A stretch of 64,000 nucleotides of DNA, from positions 27,381,773 to 27,445,772 of the forward strand of contig NC_132804.1 in assembly GCF_048594095.1 (NCBI RefSeq), in the 5' to 3' direction. The translations under genes and the position numbers were made by a program. The DNA comes from Paramormyrops kingsleyae. Taxonomy: Eukaryota; Chordata; Actinopteri; Osteoglossiformes; Mormyridae. Positions 10,540 to 23,452 of the stretch are shown here, one piece after another; position 1 is the stretch's first letter; the number at the start of each line of letters is the position of its first letter. The notes under the pieces are model-generated. The model was given only the letters and a program-made list of their open reading frames with translations. It was not told the origin of the DNA and ran no database searches.

Positions 10540-13059
10540 TTTGAATAATGTGAAATCTAACACAACCCGAGAGCGAATAAGTTATAAAAAAAATACTTTA
10601 AATGGCTATGTAAATGTACTTCTCGGGTGTTAAATAGCTGGCCCCATTCGGCGACAGACTCCAGAATTGTCAAACGGCAATATCGTTAACTAGAAAAGCT
10701 GAAGTATTTTGGAAATGGCATTCGCAGGTAGCCATATCTAACTGGAAAATTTAATTTCGGTAACAGCCCGTTAGCTGAAGTTCAAAAGGAGCGCGTTTCT
10801 AACTTAGCTAGCTAGCCAGCCAGCTAACTAAACAATAAACAGCCGTTTTTAGTTTACGCGCCGGTTTAGGCGCCTATAATGTTCGACCGGATTTTAAAGG
10901 GAAAGTGCCCAGAGGATTATCTGTTTTGCCGATTTAAAGTAATCCTGCTCCCTAACGGAAGTACAGGCGGGTGGGTCTCGACTTATGCAAAAATTGTTCC
11001 ACGACCCCTAGCGTAAGTCGGATTTACTTTACTATACATTCAAGAGTCCTTGTAGCAAAACCACATAAACCTAACATATATTAGTAATGCATATTAAAGA
11101 GCACATATTAAATAAATGGAAATGCAGTGCAAATTTACTTAAAATGGTATGTCAGCTTTGCGCATGCACTTCCTTTTACTCTTTGTAGGCTTATAAATCG
11201 AGAGCAGTCTGTAGCAATCCAATCCATCCGTCCATTTTCTGTACCTACTTGTACAATTCAGGATCACATGGGTCCGGGATAGGCTTTTACTTTTTGCATT
11301 ACACCAGAACAGTACATTAAATTGATTGGACAATAGATGTGTCTTTATGGTCACACACTGAATACACTGGTGCTGAAAATCCATCTAATGAATCCAACCA
11401 TCCATCCATTTTCTGTAACCATCCATCCATTTTCTGTACCCACTTGTCCAATCCAGGGTCACAGGGCGTCCAGAGCCTATGGGCGCAAGGCACAATGAAT
11501 CTTATTGTCACGTGCAGGAGCATCACTAGAGATTTATAAAAGGGGGGTTAAACCTTCATTAGGGTGGTCTGATGGAAATGGGCCACATTATTTAAACTAA
11601 TTGGTGTACATTTATTAAGTCCCCCAGAAATAGGTGTAACGGCGTAATATAGTTTTGCCCTAAGATTTCTTGGTGAGCGTGAGTCAGAGAGCGCGAGTGT
11701 CACGCCAGATGCATGAGTTGGCAACCCTGATTGTAATATTGATTTTTTTTAAATCCACATCACTTTGAATTAAATTAACTTGAATTGGTCTACACAAAGC
11801 AAACAGGATCAAATGTTTCTTTAAATCATTCTGTGCAGCATTTTTACAATTTCAAATTTAATTAGATTTAAATTACCTTCAAATCCCATCAGAGAAAACA
11901 AACATTTATGTTATACGCCCATATATACCCCATTTTTTATCTATTATTGTATATTTCATATATTTTTCTTTTTACCATATTTAATAGGCTACTCAGTTTT
12001 TCTTTTAACGATGCATTACACATTATGCATTAGATCTTTATATAAAATATGGAAAGAGGTTGGAAATGCATCATACGTTCAGCAAACAAACAAAATGCAG
12101 AACAAAGATATACAGGCCAGTACATCGTAATGCGTGTCTTTAGACACCAGGGGTCAGAAGAATAATATGACATTTATTGTTCAGTTTCCCGTTTTCTAGT
12201 AAAGTTCATCTATGCCTCTTGTATTTGTTTCTCCTGCTCAGAGTCGCTGGTCCTTTTATTATGGTTAAGGTTAGGGTTAACACAGGGCACATCCTGCGAT
12301 GGCGGTGGAAGTGTAGAGTGATACGAGCTTATATTAAAATATTGTTTGTATTTTTAAACAACGTTTTCATGAGTGCCGATTCTACATTTCAACCAGGGGG
12401 GGGGGGGGGGTTAGCTGTCACCGCAAGCCACTGCCAAGAACCTGCGAGTAACGAGGTTCCAGCTGTCCTGGGCCACAATGTCAGCGGTCAGTGGGACATG
12501 GTGCCATTTCCACGTCGCCTGTAAGGACGGTCTCACCAGTCGGTGTCTTTCAGGAGACACCACTAGTTTGTGACAGAAAAGGGGGGGGTCACTCATATTG
12601 TAGTCCACTTGATTAGTTGTTGAAAGTTGTAAAGTTGTTGAAAGTTGTACCTCAACATGCAAACCTATGAATCAAAGGCACAATAATGAACTCTTACATC
12701 TGGACTCTGAATAGTTATGAATACTGAGTACTGTTACCATACTTTTTTTCATAATATTTATTTATAGGTGCTGGACAATTTGTGTGTGCATTTTCTTTTT
12801 AATGTAATGTTAATGCATTTTATACATTCTTTTGTATGCCATTTTAAAATAATGAAAACTTTTGCAGGGCCAGTTGTTCTGCTGGAGGGGGGGCAGATGC
12901 ATTTGACCATAATGTCCTCCAAGAATTACTTACACTTACACTAGATTGCCAGCATTGAGAAACAAAAGACAATTTTGAAACCAATGTTATTTATGCAAAT
13001 ATGTAACTCACTTTAATCTTTTTCTTTAGACTGTCTTGCTTCCACAAGCTTGACTTCAA
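10540..13059. other. Intergenic region upstream of poc1a
   Basis: Carries the poc1a 5' UTR/promoter next to 10540. It also holds fragments of dispersed repeats: CCATCCATTTTCTGT tails at about 11220-11500 and a repeat at 11560-11735 whose GTGTCACGCCAGATGC core recurs inside the hAT element at 59035-59140. No gene-like exon was recognised. Confidence 0.6.
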
Positions 13060-16000
13060 ACCCAAAGTAGCATACGTATTTTGGGGTAATGGGGGACATG
13101 CCGAGACCAAAACCGTCGGAGAGCTAATAGGGTCAGGCCTGTTGGGATCGGGGCTGGTGTGGTGCTGAGGTGTCACCTGCTGTATGGCGGCACTTGGGTC
13201 CCAGTTTGAGGCGGCCCATCCGGGTGGGCGTGAGGAACGTTTTGGCTCTCCGGCAAGATGACCATCTTCCTCTGCTGAGGGGGGAGCACTCTCTGAGGTA
13301 CGCAGACCGGGGAGTGGTCAGATCTCTGTAGGTGGGTATGCCTACTTTTGGTGTGGTCAGTCTGATGGCTGCCATATTCAGGTAGTAGCTGTTGCTGTAG
13401 CGGATCGGCTCCTTCCGATGGTGTCTGACGTCACGTCTTTCAACGAGCATATTATGAAACTCAGGCTAAGGCACTCCTTGGGTGTCTTGTCTGTTGCCTC
13501 AGTGTATGCTCAGACCGCGATGAGTGATGTCTCATTGAGGGAGACATTTTACTCGCAACTTCGCTCGGTGGTTGAAGGGTGCCCACGAGGTGACACTCCT
13601 CTGGTCATGGGTGACTTCAATGCGACCACTGGCACTGACAGGCTGGCTATGAAGATTATGTCGGTCCCCATGGGTCTGGAGACCGTGGTGAAAGTGGCTC
13701 CATCGTCCTTGACTTTGCGAAAGGTCAGGGGTTGTGGGTCGCTGGATCCTGGTTCCAGAGCCCTGAACCGCATCGTTAGACTTGGTACTCCAGTACTGGT
13801 GGTGCAGCAAAGGAGATCAATTACATCCTCGTGGGCAGATGCTGGGGACTCCTGCAGGACTGCAGGGTCTACAGAAGTGCCCAGTTTGTGAATTCTGACC
13901 ACAGACTTGTTGTTGCTACTCTGAAGATTTAGCTTAGATCCAGTAGGCTACCACCTACTAGGGGAACAAGGCTGGACTTAACCAGACTCCAAGATCAAGC
14001 TCTTTCTGATGAGTTTGCACGCAATTTGTGTGAAGAACTTGCAGACTTTGGTGCGACTGCTGACTCTACTGTGATGTGGGAGATCTTCCGTGATAAGGCC
14101 CTGAAGGTTGCCGAGAGTTCTGTTGGTGTTGCCAGTGTTCCCAGAAGGAAATGTTTCATCTCGCAGGGCACCCTGAATATTATCGAGAGGAGTCGCAGCG
14201 CACGACTTGATGGCAACTCCAGTCTGCACTGGGAAATGAGAAAGACGGCTGTGAGGGCTCTGAGGGCAGATAGGAGGTGTTTATTAGACAAATCTGTGAG
14301 CAGGTGACACACCATCTGTGGTCTAGTGACCCACGTCCTGCATACAGAGGAATCAAAGCATTATGCACATCTGAATCTGTTCCTCGGAGACTTGCAGTCA
14401 GAGCGAGTGATAGAACGGTTCTTACGGGTAACACTGCAGTTGTGACCCGCTGGGCCAGCTACTTTGAGCAGCTGTTTAAAGCTGACCCTCCGGCTAGGAT
14501 GTTGGACATCTCTGGGTTCACGGTTCTCGAAGTTGATCCCCCGATCAGCTGAGAACCACCCAATCTCACTGAGATTGCGCGGGTGGTGAATCTACTGGGG
14601 GTTGGGAAGGCCGCAGGGATCTGTGGTATCTGGGGTAAACATCTCCAGGCTTGTGGTAAGGCTGTCCTCCAGGCAATCTTTGCTTCTATTTGGGAGTCAG
14701 GCACCATCCCAACTGACTGGAAAACGGGACTTGTGGTCCCTATCTTGAAAGGGAAGGCTGATTCCTGGATTGTGGCAACTACAGGGGGATAACACTGCTT
14801 TCAGTGCCAGGTAAGGTCCTTGTTAGGGTCATCCTTAATAGGATCCGTGAACACTTGTTTGTCTGTCAGTGACCAGAGGAGTCTGGTTTTACACCTAAGA
14901 AGTCTACCCTCGATCGTATCCTTGCACTGAGGGTTCTCATTGAGCGCAAGCTCGAATATCGGCAGAGGTTCTTTGCAGCCTTTGTTGATTTTTGTAAAGC
15001 GTTCGACTCAGTTGATCGAGTTGCCCTGTGGGACATCCTGAGACTTCACGGGATCCCCTCGAAGTTACTGGACATCATGGCCGGCCTGTACACTGGTACT
15101 GTGAGTGCTGTGCAGAGTGGAGGGGGAACCTCTGCATTCTTCCCAGTTGATTCTGGGGTTCGCCAGGGGTGTATTCTTGCTCCTACTCTGTTCAATGGTT
15201 GTATGGACTGGGTGCTGGGCAGGGTCGTGGGGTCCAGCAGCTGTGGGGCGTCCGTTGGTGAAGAAAGATTTACTGATCTTGACTTTGCCGACGATGTCAA
15301 TGGAGGCTCTGATCGGGGCTCTTGAGAGACTGAGTGAGTAGTCTGAGTGTCTGGGATTGTGGGTGTCCTGGTTAAAGACCAAGATCCAGTTAATTAATGA
15401 CTTCTTGGGCACAGCTATCAGTAGTGTGTCCGTCTGCAGGAAGAATGTCAACCTTGTTGAGAGACTTACCTACCTCGGCAGTGACATTCATGTCTCTGGT
15501 GACTCTTCCTATGAAGTCAGCAGACGGACTGGAAGATTGGGAGGTCATGAGGTCGCTGGAAAGGGGTGTGTGGCGCTCCTGGTCTTTGCAAGAGGACGAA
15601 GGTCCAAGTCTTCAGAGTCCTGGTGCTCCCTGTCTTGCTGTATAGCTGTGAGACATGGACGCTATCCAGTGACCTGAGACGGAAACTGGACTCCATTGGT
15701 ACTGTGTCTCTTCCTTAGGGTTGCTAGAGGAGTCCCGAATGAGGCACATTACCTGCATTGTAAGGGAGAATCAGTTACGGCACTACAGCCATGTGGCGCA
15801 TTTCCCTGAGGTCGATTTGGCTCACAGGATCCTCATTGCTGAGGAACCAAGCAGCTGAACCAGGCCATGGGGACGCCCACATAACACCTGGCTGCAGCAG
15901 ATGGATGGCCATATCCAGAGGGTGGGACTGGACCGTGTATCTGCCTGGGGGATCGCTGGCTGGGATCCCGAGGAGTTTCATTGTGTGGTGGGTGCGGCAA

Positions 16001-16105
16001 CGCGCTGCACCTGCGCATGCTCCCCGACCTGACCTGACCTGGGGGCATGCATGTTGTCACGGGGGCCCCCCTGCCACCTCTGGAACCGCCCGTTTTTCCT
16101 TTTTT
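13060..16105 (+). mobile_element. Non-LTR retrotransposon (LINE), full-span but broken
   Basis: Endonuclease and reverse-transcriptase text in several plus frames. The endonuclease part shows RNVLALRQDDHLPLL, ADRLLPMVSDVTS and the catalytic motif LVMGDFNATTG (about 13600-13630). The RT part shows AFVDFCKAFDSVDRVALWD (about 14980-15030), GVRQGCILAPTLFNGCMDW (15160-15210), the active-site box DLDFADDV (15280-15300) and TYLGSDIHVSGDSS with LLYSCETW downstream. Frameshifts and stops separate the blocks, so it cannot encode an intact protein. The arrangement resembles RTE-type fish elements; the clade is my guess. It lies between poc1a and alas1. Confidence 0.9.
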
Positions 16106-18391
16106 CATCGTTGACCCTTTAACATTACATCACGTGCATGTCATATGGGATTAGATTTTACAAGCTCTGGGAAATTCTTACAAAATTATGTATATTTTTC
16201 CTGTACATTTTATTGACATATGAAAATATGTCTCCTACCCTTCCAGTAACAGCTAGTAAACAGTGGGATAATAAAATATGTTGAAAGAAATTTATTTGTT
16301 GGAGTATAAAGTTATTTTGCAAGTAACAAGATAAAAAGTGACCTGGAAGACAATACATTTCCTGGGTTAGGAAAATGATAAAATAAACAATTGCTGTTAT
16401 GTCACAGATTGTAGGATTCTGTCGCTACATAAAAATAAAATCAGTATGACAGGAAAGTCTGTAATTCGTATTTGATTTACTTAGTCTTACTATATTTCTG
16501 TGATAAATTTTTACCTGAATTCTACGTGTTTAACAAATTCTATTAAATATTGACTTTGACTCTCTGTCTTGTGTAAAGAAGACCTCTGTACACAGAAAAT
16601 AGATTGCAACTTTTAGTTGATTACATTTGAAAAGGGTAAACCAAAGAAACATATAGAGACACTTGCCCTTTTTACACTTTCACTTCCATATCACCTCCGC
16701 ATTCAGTTTATATGTTAAATGTATGATCAGTTTCTATTTTCCAATGCCCTTTGCAAACCTGACCTTGACTCACCAGTCTGGACTGTCGTAAGCCAGCCTG
16801 GGGTACAGTGAGTGTGTGAGTGGAGTTATATCAATGCTCACACTGAATAACAGCGCTATAACAGTCATCATGTGGTATAATGTTTTTTGTCAGAATATCT
16901 TCTTTGTAGGTGTCAAATTCTTCTCAGTATTTAGTGAGAAATAAACAAAACGTTTCGATTACAAAGCACTGGCAGCAAGCGGGAAATATGGCAAGAAGGA
17001 AGTTCAGTTTCTGATAATTCATACTCACCTGAAAAACAGGTGGCATTGATAGTCATAAAAACCTGTCTTCTTGCTTGTTTTTTTTGTTTTCATTATTATT
17101 ATTAATGGGTGTGAAGCCAACAAGGAACACAGACAACACGATACTGGTATGTGGGTCTAGTCCAGTTAAATCAGAGCATTTTTAGCACATTGAATCACCT
17201 GTCCAGGTTAAAAAAAGGAAAGAATTCATCATGTTTCTTCAAAGACCCCAGATCTGCGTATCTGAGTGCAGTGGGTTCTTTGCAGGACCAAGTTCAGTGT
17301 GAAGTGGGCTGATCTTGTAGAAACCTGTCCATCCCCAGCACTGACAACCAAGGAGAAGGCAAGCGCTTGCCAGGTAATATAATCTTGGTGTATGCTGGAG
17401 GGAATTCTCAGCTGGCTCGGCTAAATAAACTGCGTGATTGTGCCGGAGGGATCGAGGGCACCCGTATCCATAAAGGGCTCCACAGGGCTCAAGTTACAGG
17501 GTTCGACTTTTCATTATCTGTCACCCCCCCCCCCCCACCGTGGGAGACTGGTAACATAGGCAATGCTATTCAGACAGGAGCAGACTCAGGCATCAGGCAT
17601 ACACCCATACAACTCTGCTCTGCACCTCAAAACAGGTTTTTTGCTGTTCTTTATAGACCACTGTCAGCTTTGATGACCAAAAAAATAGCCTTGGGCAAGA
17701 TTACTTAACACACATAATTGCAGTGTTGAGTAATCAGAGCATATCAGGCCATGAAAGGTGAAAGGGTGAAAATCATTTCCGTCTATAAAGGTGCATTGTG
17801 CGAAGGGCGCGGTTTGTACTGTTCCTGCTTGAATTACGGAAAGTGATTATTGACATTACGGTTGTAAAACAATAGATTCACACTGAAAGGAGCATTCACG
17901 TCACACTATGTGACCAAGATGATTGCATCATTACAGAACTAAAATTTTACATGGCTTTCTGAAATGCTTTGATGTTTGAGAAGTGAGCATTTCCGTTTTA
18001 GATATCAGTTAAAGGAAAAGAAAACTTTAGCAAGGCGATTTATTCTGTTTAAAATTCCTGTATCTATAGTTATGTCTGTACATGAAGTCTGTAGCCAAAA
18101 GGTTGAGTATTGCAGAGCATTTTGTGTAGTTTTGCGTAGCCTACAGACAAAGCGGCGGACAAGCCTGCACTTGAGTCTTTCTAATGAACTTCCACTTACT
18201 GTCCCAAAGCTAAATCGCTTGCATGACACTACATGACGTCTGCTGCCAGTGACTTCGAGAGCTTTTAGGTGGTATAAAGAGAGCCATTGTCTGTGCAGTT
18301 CAGGTGCAGGGGCTCCCTGTTTCATTACCAGCACTGAATGATGAAGTTTTTCTACCCTGTGAACAAGTTCCAGTTAAAATATTGTATTATA
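16106..18391. other. Intergenic stretch without recognised features
   Basis: A/T-rich sequence with a C-run at about 17525-17537 and no convincing exon, RNA or mobile element. The 113-codon ORF near 17367 crosses the C-run and has no recognisable motif. Confidence 0.5.
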
Positions 18392-18879
18392 CAGCTCTGG
18401 AAAAAATTAAGAGAGCACTCTATACAATTTTTCTTTAAATCTGCATTTTTAAATCCTGGTTTAATCGTGGCTCTGCTTCCAGGCTCGAACTTTCTAAGAT
18501 GGCAGTACGCAAGAACAAAGTGAAGCAAAAAACACTGGGAATGAACAGAAACCAGCCATGTGCAGAGCAAAAGCAACTTTCCAATTCCTCATGCTCCGCT
18601 AGCTTATCCGGCAGTGCCTTATGAATCGGAGGATGACCTCAAGTGACCTTCAAAAGGAAGAAATGAGATTAAATGCAGGTGTGAAGTGCACTGCTAGTTC
18701 ATATCATTCTCCTGGAAGCAGGACTGAAGTCCGATAAAGCAAGGCAGAAGCCCTTCATCACTGAGACACAGAGAAAAATCAGGCTGCAGTTTGCAAAAAA
18801 TAACTGTTTTTTACCCATAAATTGAGAAATGAGAGAAACTAAATATTTTGCAGTGGTCACTTAATTTTTTCCGTAGCTG
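18392..18879 (+). mobile_element. Tc1/mariner-like non-autonomous element, both ends present
   Basis: Inverted ends CAGCTCTGGAAAAAATTAAG and (reversed from the right end) CAGCTACGGAAAAAATTAAG, each next to TA, as expected for TA target-site duplication. The 488-bp interior has decayed transposase-like text but no open frame. A truncated relative sits at 54266-54636 and shares GAAACCAGCCATGT, AAGCCCTTCAT and CAGGCTGCAGTTTG. Confidence 0.85.
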
Positions 18880-19399
18880 TAGATTGCACATCCCTTCTAG
18901 AGACTAAGATATTCTAGTCTTTCTGTTCCATTTTGCGCAATGATGAAAGGAAGTGATCAGTGACTGTGACGGGAGTTCTGGGGCTGACCTGGGTTTTACT
19001 AGAGAATCTGACCTTGGGGGTTTGGAACCAAAACTAACCTTATGTGTTACTTTGTGCATGCTTGTCGTTTTTGGAAACTTCATAATTAATTGGGCACAGG
19101 GTAAAAACAGCTGGGCAGAAGTGAAATTAAATGTCACTGACATTTCTACTTTTTATGAAGCGTTATGAATTGATGGATCCCTTTTTGGTGCATTTAACAG
19201 TCTGGACATAAATCAGTGTACATTAAAACAAGCCATAAATATACAAGTTACCTCAATATTTCAACAGATTAACAGCCAAATAGACTCCTATTTTAGTTAA
19301 TATACGTTACCCTTGGCTTTACATTTGTAGCATCAGGAGATTCCTTTCCTATTAGGTATTAACTGTTTTGTTCATTAATAAATGCATTAAGTAAATTGT

Positions 19400-20850
19400 G
19401 ATATACAAAATGTGAGAACTACTCTTGTTCTCAGTACTTTGTGTCTGACACCAGATTTATCAGTGTTTTTCAGTTTTTACCACATGAATAAGGCCAGATC
19501 TTCACATCCATCAATCCATCACTACTTATCCAAAACAGGGTTCCAATGAATCTGGAGCTTGACCCAAGATAAAAACCGTCATACATTATCAGAGGTTCCG
19601 AGAGATGTTTTTGACCCTCATGGAGACCTGAAGGAGACACAGAGAGAGCAATGCTCTTTCCACAACCCCCTGTTGGTGAGGCTACACCACTAAGAGACCT
19701 GAGCCATCTGAAAATATATACATTTACATGTTTGTTTGTTTGTTTATCCAAAGCAATGTTCAATGGAGAAAGCAGACTTAGTCAATCCTTGGAGCAACTG
19801 GGCATTAAGACATCAAGAGCCCAAACTGTAAAACCATAAAATAATAATTGTGCAAATGGTAAGTGGGTGTGACTAAATCTTTGTATACTGAAAATGTTCT
19901 AGCATCTAGTGAGGCACTGTGGCATTTTTCATTGCGAAAACTTTTCAACCATTCTGAAGTCTGCAGTTCATACTGTAGTAAGTAAGTTACATTCATTAAA
20001 AACATTGTTCCATGTCCTTGACCTGGGTAAGTACTTTATAAAATGAACTGACATTACCGTTACTTTTTATTTGGCAGATTGGCAAATGGCTTCTCCATTT
20101 TAACATCTTTTTGTGGTTTGTATTCACCAAAAACATCTTCCTTCTGCTTTCTGTTGAAGGGTATTTCCAGAAAGAAGGTCCCAAATCTTACGCAAAATTG
20201 CTTTTAATATGTTTTTCTTATTTGGTCTAAATTATCCTGCAAATAATTTTGATATTTGATCATTTTGAAAACCGATAATATTTTTAAAGTAGCTTTAAAT
20301 TTTTTCTTTCCATTTCAGGGTTGGTGAACATTTCCACACAGGATGAACCTTATGTGTAGAAATTGAGGTGAAGTTTATTTCAGATATTTAACACTATGTG
20401 TCTTCTGGTGTAGGTGCACAACAAAGAAACATTTCTGCGTTTTCTCCTGTGATGTAGATCACCTTGCGTTCCCACCTTCTCATTGTCTCTCGCCTATAGG
20501 CCTTTGCAGTCTTCCAAAAGATGTAGTGTAAGATAAAGGGAGGCAAAGTTTATCAGGCAGTGCTTTGATTTTCAGCTTGTTATCAATGTTGTGATTATGT
20601 TTTAAAAGGAAAATTATAAAACTGCACAATACAATGAAAAAAATGACAGTCAAGGTGACTTTGGCCCCTACATCGATCTTGGGGTTATGAGCAGATAGAG
20701 GAAAATCCCCATTTCAGATGACATTTCTTTGTTCACTCCAAAGCTGACGGCTGGTGATCGCTGCACCCTCTTTTCTCAGCTGTGCCTTCTGACTGCACTC
20801 CTCTTAATCCAAATAGGGGAGACAGGTAGCCAGCAGAACCTGAGAAGCAA
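19400..20850. repeat. Diverged duplication, unit A
   Basis: Shares ordered blocks with 22020-22430: ACAAAATGTG...TCTTGTTCT..AGT, ACACCAGATT, TATTTGGCAGATTGGCA, CTTCTGCTTTCTG, ACCCTCTTTTCTCAGC, ACTCCT-TTAATCCA and CAGGTAGCCAGCAG. The copies are old and differ by insertions. No coding frame survives, so the original content is unknown. Confidence 0.6.
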
Positions 20851-22019
20851 GACTTAAGGGTCCCACGTCATTTCTTTCACTGTCAGAAGAGTTCTGTCAA
20901 AGAAATGCTCTGTATGCATTCCTCTGTATGATATTCCTCACTTGTGTATGATTTATTTATGATGTAAGATTTATATCAACCAGGAAGCATATGGCATATG
21001 CCTTGGATGGACTTCCATGCACACACACACTTTTTAGAGACACAAGTTTACCTAAAAGCATGTCTTCGGACTCCATATGGAAAGCAACACAGGAAGAACA
21101 TGCAAATTCTGACAGATGAATGATTAATACATTTTTCAAAGCATTTAAGTCAAGTCAAATCAAGTAGGTCTCTAATGTCACTTTTAACCACACACAGTAC
21201 AGTACACAGTTAAAAAACGAAACAATGTTTCTCTCTGTGTTATTAATTTACCTTCACAGTCCCTTTTTACAATACAATTTCAACAAACAAGCAAAGAAAA
21301 TACTTAATTTCCTGTTAGGTATTAGGTAAGTATTCAGTTATGTCTCTTAAGAAATTAATTAGTCAGAGTCAGTGCCCATTAGGTAACACAGGCAGCTGCC
21401 TGGGGTGACATCACCTGAGGGGACGTAGACTTAGACGTAGACTTAAACCACCCCACCCTTTGTGACAATGGGGCGCGGCCTGTGTTGCTGAACGGGTCGA
21501 CCGGCACTGATTGTATTTGGTGCATTTCTGAACTGGGTGGTGAAGTTTGCCTGGAGCTTCTCATGAGCTTCGACCGGCACTGCCCAGCCAAAAAAGGTCA
21601 CACTTGAATATTTAATTGGACTGCCTTTAACTTGGATTATGGATTCGTCATGGCGTTATTTTCACAAGCTTACGCAACGTCCCAGGTTTTTCCTCCAGCT
21701 TAGCATTAATTTTTCGCCGAGATCTTGTATTGAGGGGAGAGTAGACTCTCTGGTGGTCGATTCATGTGGGAAAAGCGTTCCTCATGCTCCCCGAACCACT
21801 TTCACAGTTCAAGCAGAAAGAATCGCAGAATTGTTGTCCAGGAATATGCCCATGTCCTCAGGGAAGAAAAAAATTGTTGGAATAACTTGGTCATTCAGGT
21901 GCTCAGCTGACTTCATTTCATTGGTGTTATAACATTGCTGAGCCGTAATAATTATCCAATCATTGACTCTTAAGTATCTGCTTATTTAAATTCTGACAGC
22001 AATTTTGTTTTTTAGCCAG

Positions 22020-22430
22020 GCAGTGTACAAAATGTGGGACCTAATCTTGTTCTGAGTGTTGTGTCTCTGCACATCTCACACCAGATTCATCGGTATGTTG
22101 TGCTATTGTCTTGGCCACATTTCCCATCACTGCTTCCCCAAAGCAGGCTTCCAGTTGATCTGGAGCCAAACCCAAGAGGCACAGGCCAGAGGCCTTACCT
22201 GTGCCTTTCTATTTGGCAGATTGGCAGATTGGTGTCCTGCTTTACCACCTTCCAAATTACCCCCACTGCTTTCTAGGGATTTGAAAAGGAGAATCCCAAA
22301 TCACCCCTTTCTTAACTCTGCAGCTGCTGGCCTGCAATCACCCCACCCTCTTTTCTCAGCCGTGCTGTCTGCCAGCATTACTCCTAATCCACGCTGGTGA
22401 AACAGGTTGCCAGCAGTCCAAGCCTTTAGA
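22020..22430. repeat. Diverged duplication, unit B
   Basis: The shorter partner of 19400-20850, same orientation, with the same block order in about 410 bp. It lies about 730 bp left of the alas1 polyadenylation site. Confidence 0.6.
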
Positions 22431-23162
22431 GGACAGTTTATCACCGCAATAAGGCACTTTGATGATCCCATCAGCGGCTGCTTGCATGCAAAGTGACGTC
22501 AGGCCTCGGGTGTCCAGTTAATTCTCATGCTGTTGGCTAAATAGTGCATTTTCTTTAGAACATGCGTGAAATGTGCTTTTCCAATTTTGTTTACGATGTG
22601 TGGTGTGCTTTTTCCAACTACCTAATTATACTTATTTAATCAGTTATTATAAAAATACTTGAATTTTGATTCAGGTTTGAATAATTATATCAGTGGAAGA
22701 GAAATGAGGTTTTGTTCATACTTTTGACAGTAGTTACCATAAAAGAATGACCATTAATTTAAAAATAGGGGCTAGTAGATGTTGGATAGAGGGATTAATG
22801 ATGTTGGGGGTTTAAGTTGTTACCTTATGTCAAAAAGATGGATAATAATACAGGTATATTACACGAGCTGGGGTGGCAGCTATCTTTCACAACTGAGAGA
22901 AGCAACTAACGTAAACCCCAAGTTGAACCATATCACATTTATCAGCCTTACAGGCTAGGACATGGGTCTCTTATCAGTGACTAACCCTGCAAACCAGATA
23001 GTTTCCACGTTACTTTATCAGAGCAACAGCCCCTCATGGCTGGGCTGCGCAAAAAGGCACTTGAAATCAAGATCAGTTTCAAATATCCAAGGAAAAACAG
23101 GGCAAGGACTACAAAGGAGTTTCCAGTGAATTCCAAACAAGAGTCATCTGAGCATATGAATC

Positions 23163-23168
23163 TTTATT
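23163..23168 (-). terminator. alas1: alas1 polyadenylation signal (AATAAA)
   Basis: CAAATAAAGA on the minus strand, 124 bp beyond the stop codon. It is the first canonical hexamer after the coding region, giving a short 3' UTR. Confidence 0.65.
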
Positions 23169-23291
23169 TGTCTTACACGTTCGTGACAGAGGACATGGTG
23201 TACATGGACTTTAAAACACCGATAAGGTACAGACCGCCATTCCGACCGTAACATAGCTTAGGGTAGTGTGCGACCCGTGGGGATCGGAGTT

Positions 23292-23452
23292 CTAAGCACG
23301 GACCGAGATCAGCTGGCTCAACCCGCTGAAGTAGGACTTCTCACGCTCGTTCATCATGTCGAAGTGCAGCGGCTGGCGGCAGACGTTGCACTCCATCGAG
23401 GAGCGAGGCTTCAGCTCCAGGCCCACCTCCTTCCAGGTGTTCAGTAGCTTCT
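23292..23452 (-). CDS. alas1: alas1 exon 11: C-terminus and stop
   Basis: 161 nt encoding EKLLNTWKEVGLELKPRSSM, CNVCRQPLHFDMMNERE and KSYFSGLSQLISVRA, then TAG at 23292-23294. Confidence 0.97.

Noticed and set aside
13549..13902. Minus-strand ORFs inside the LINE at 13-16 kb
   Set aside because: They are antisense shadows of the endonuclease and RT frames.
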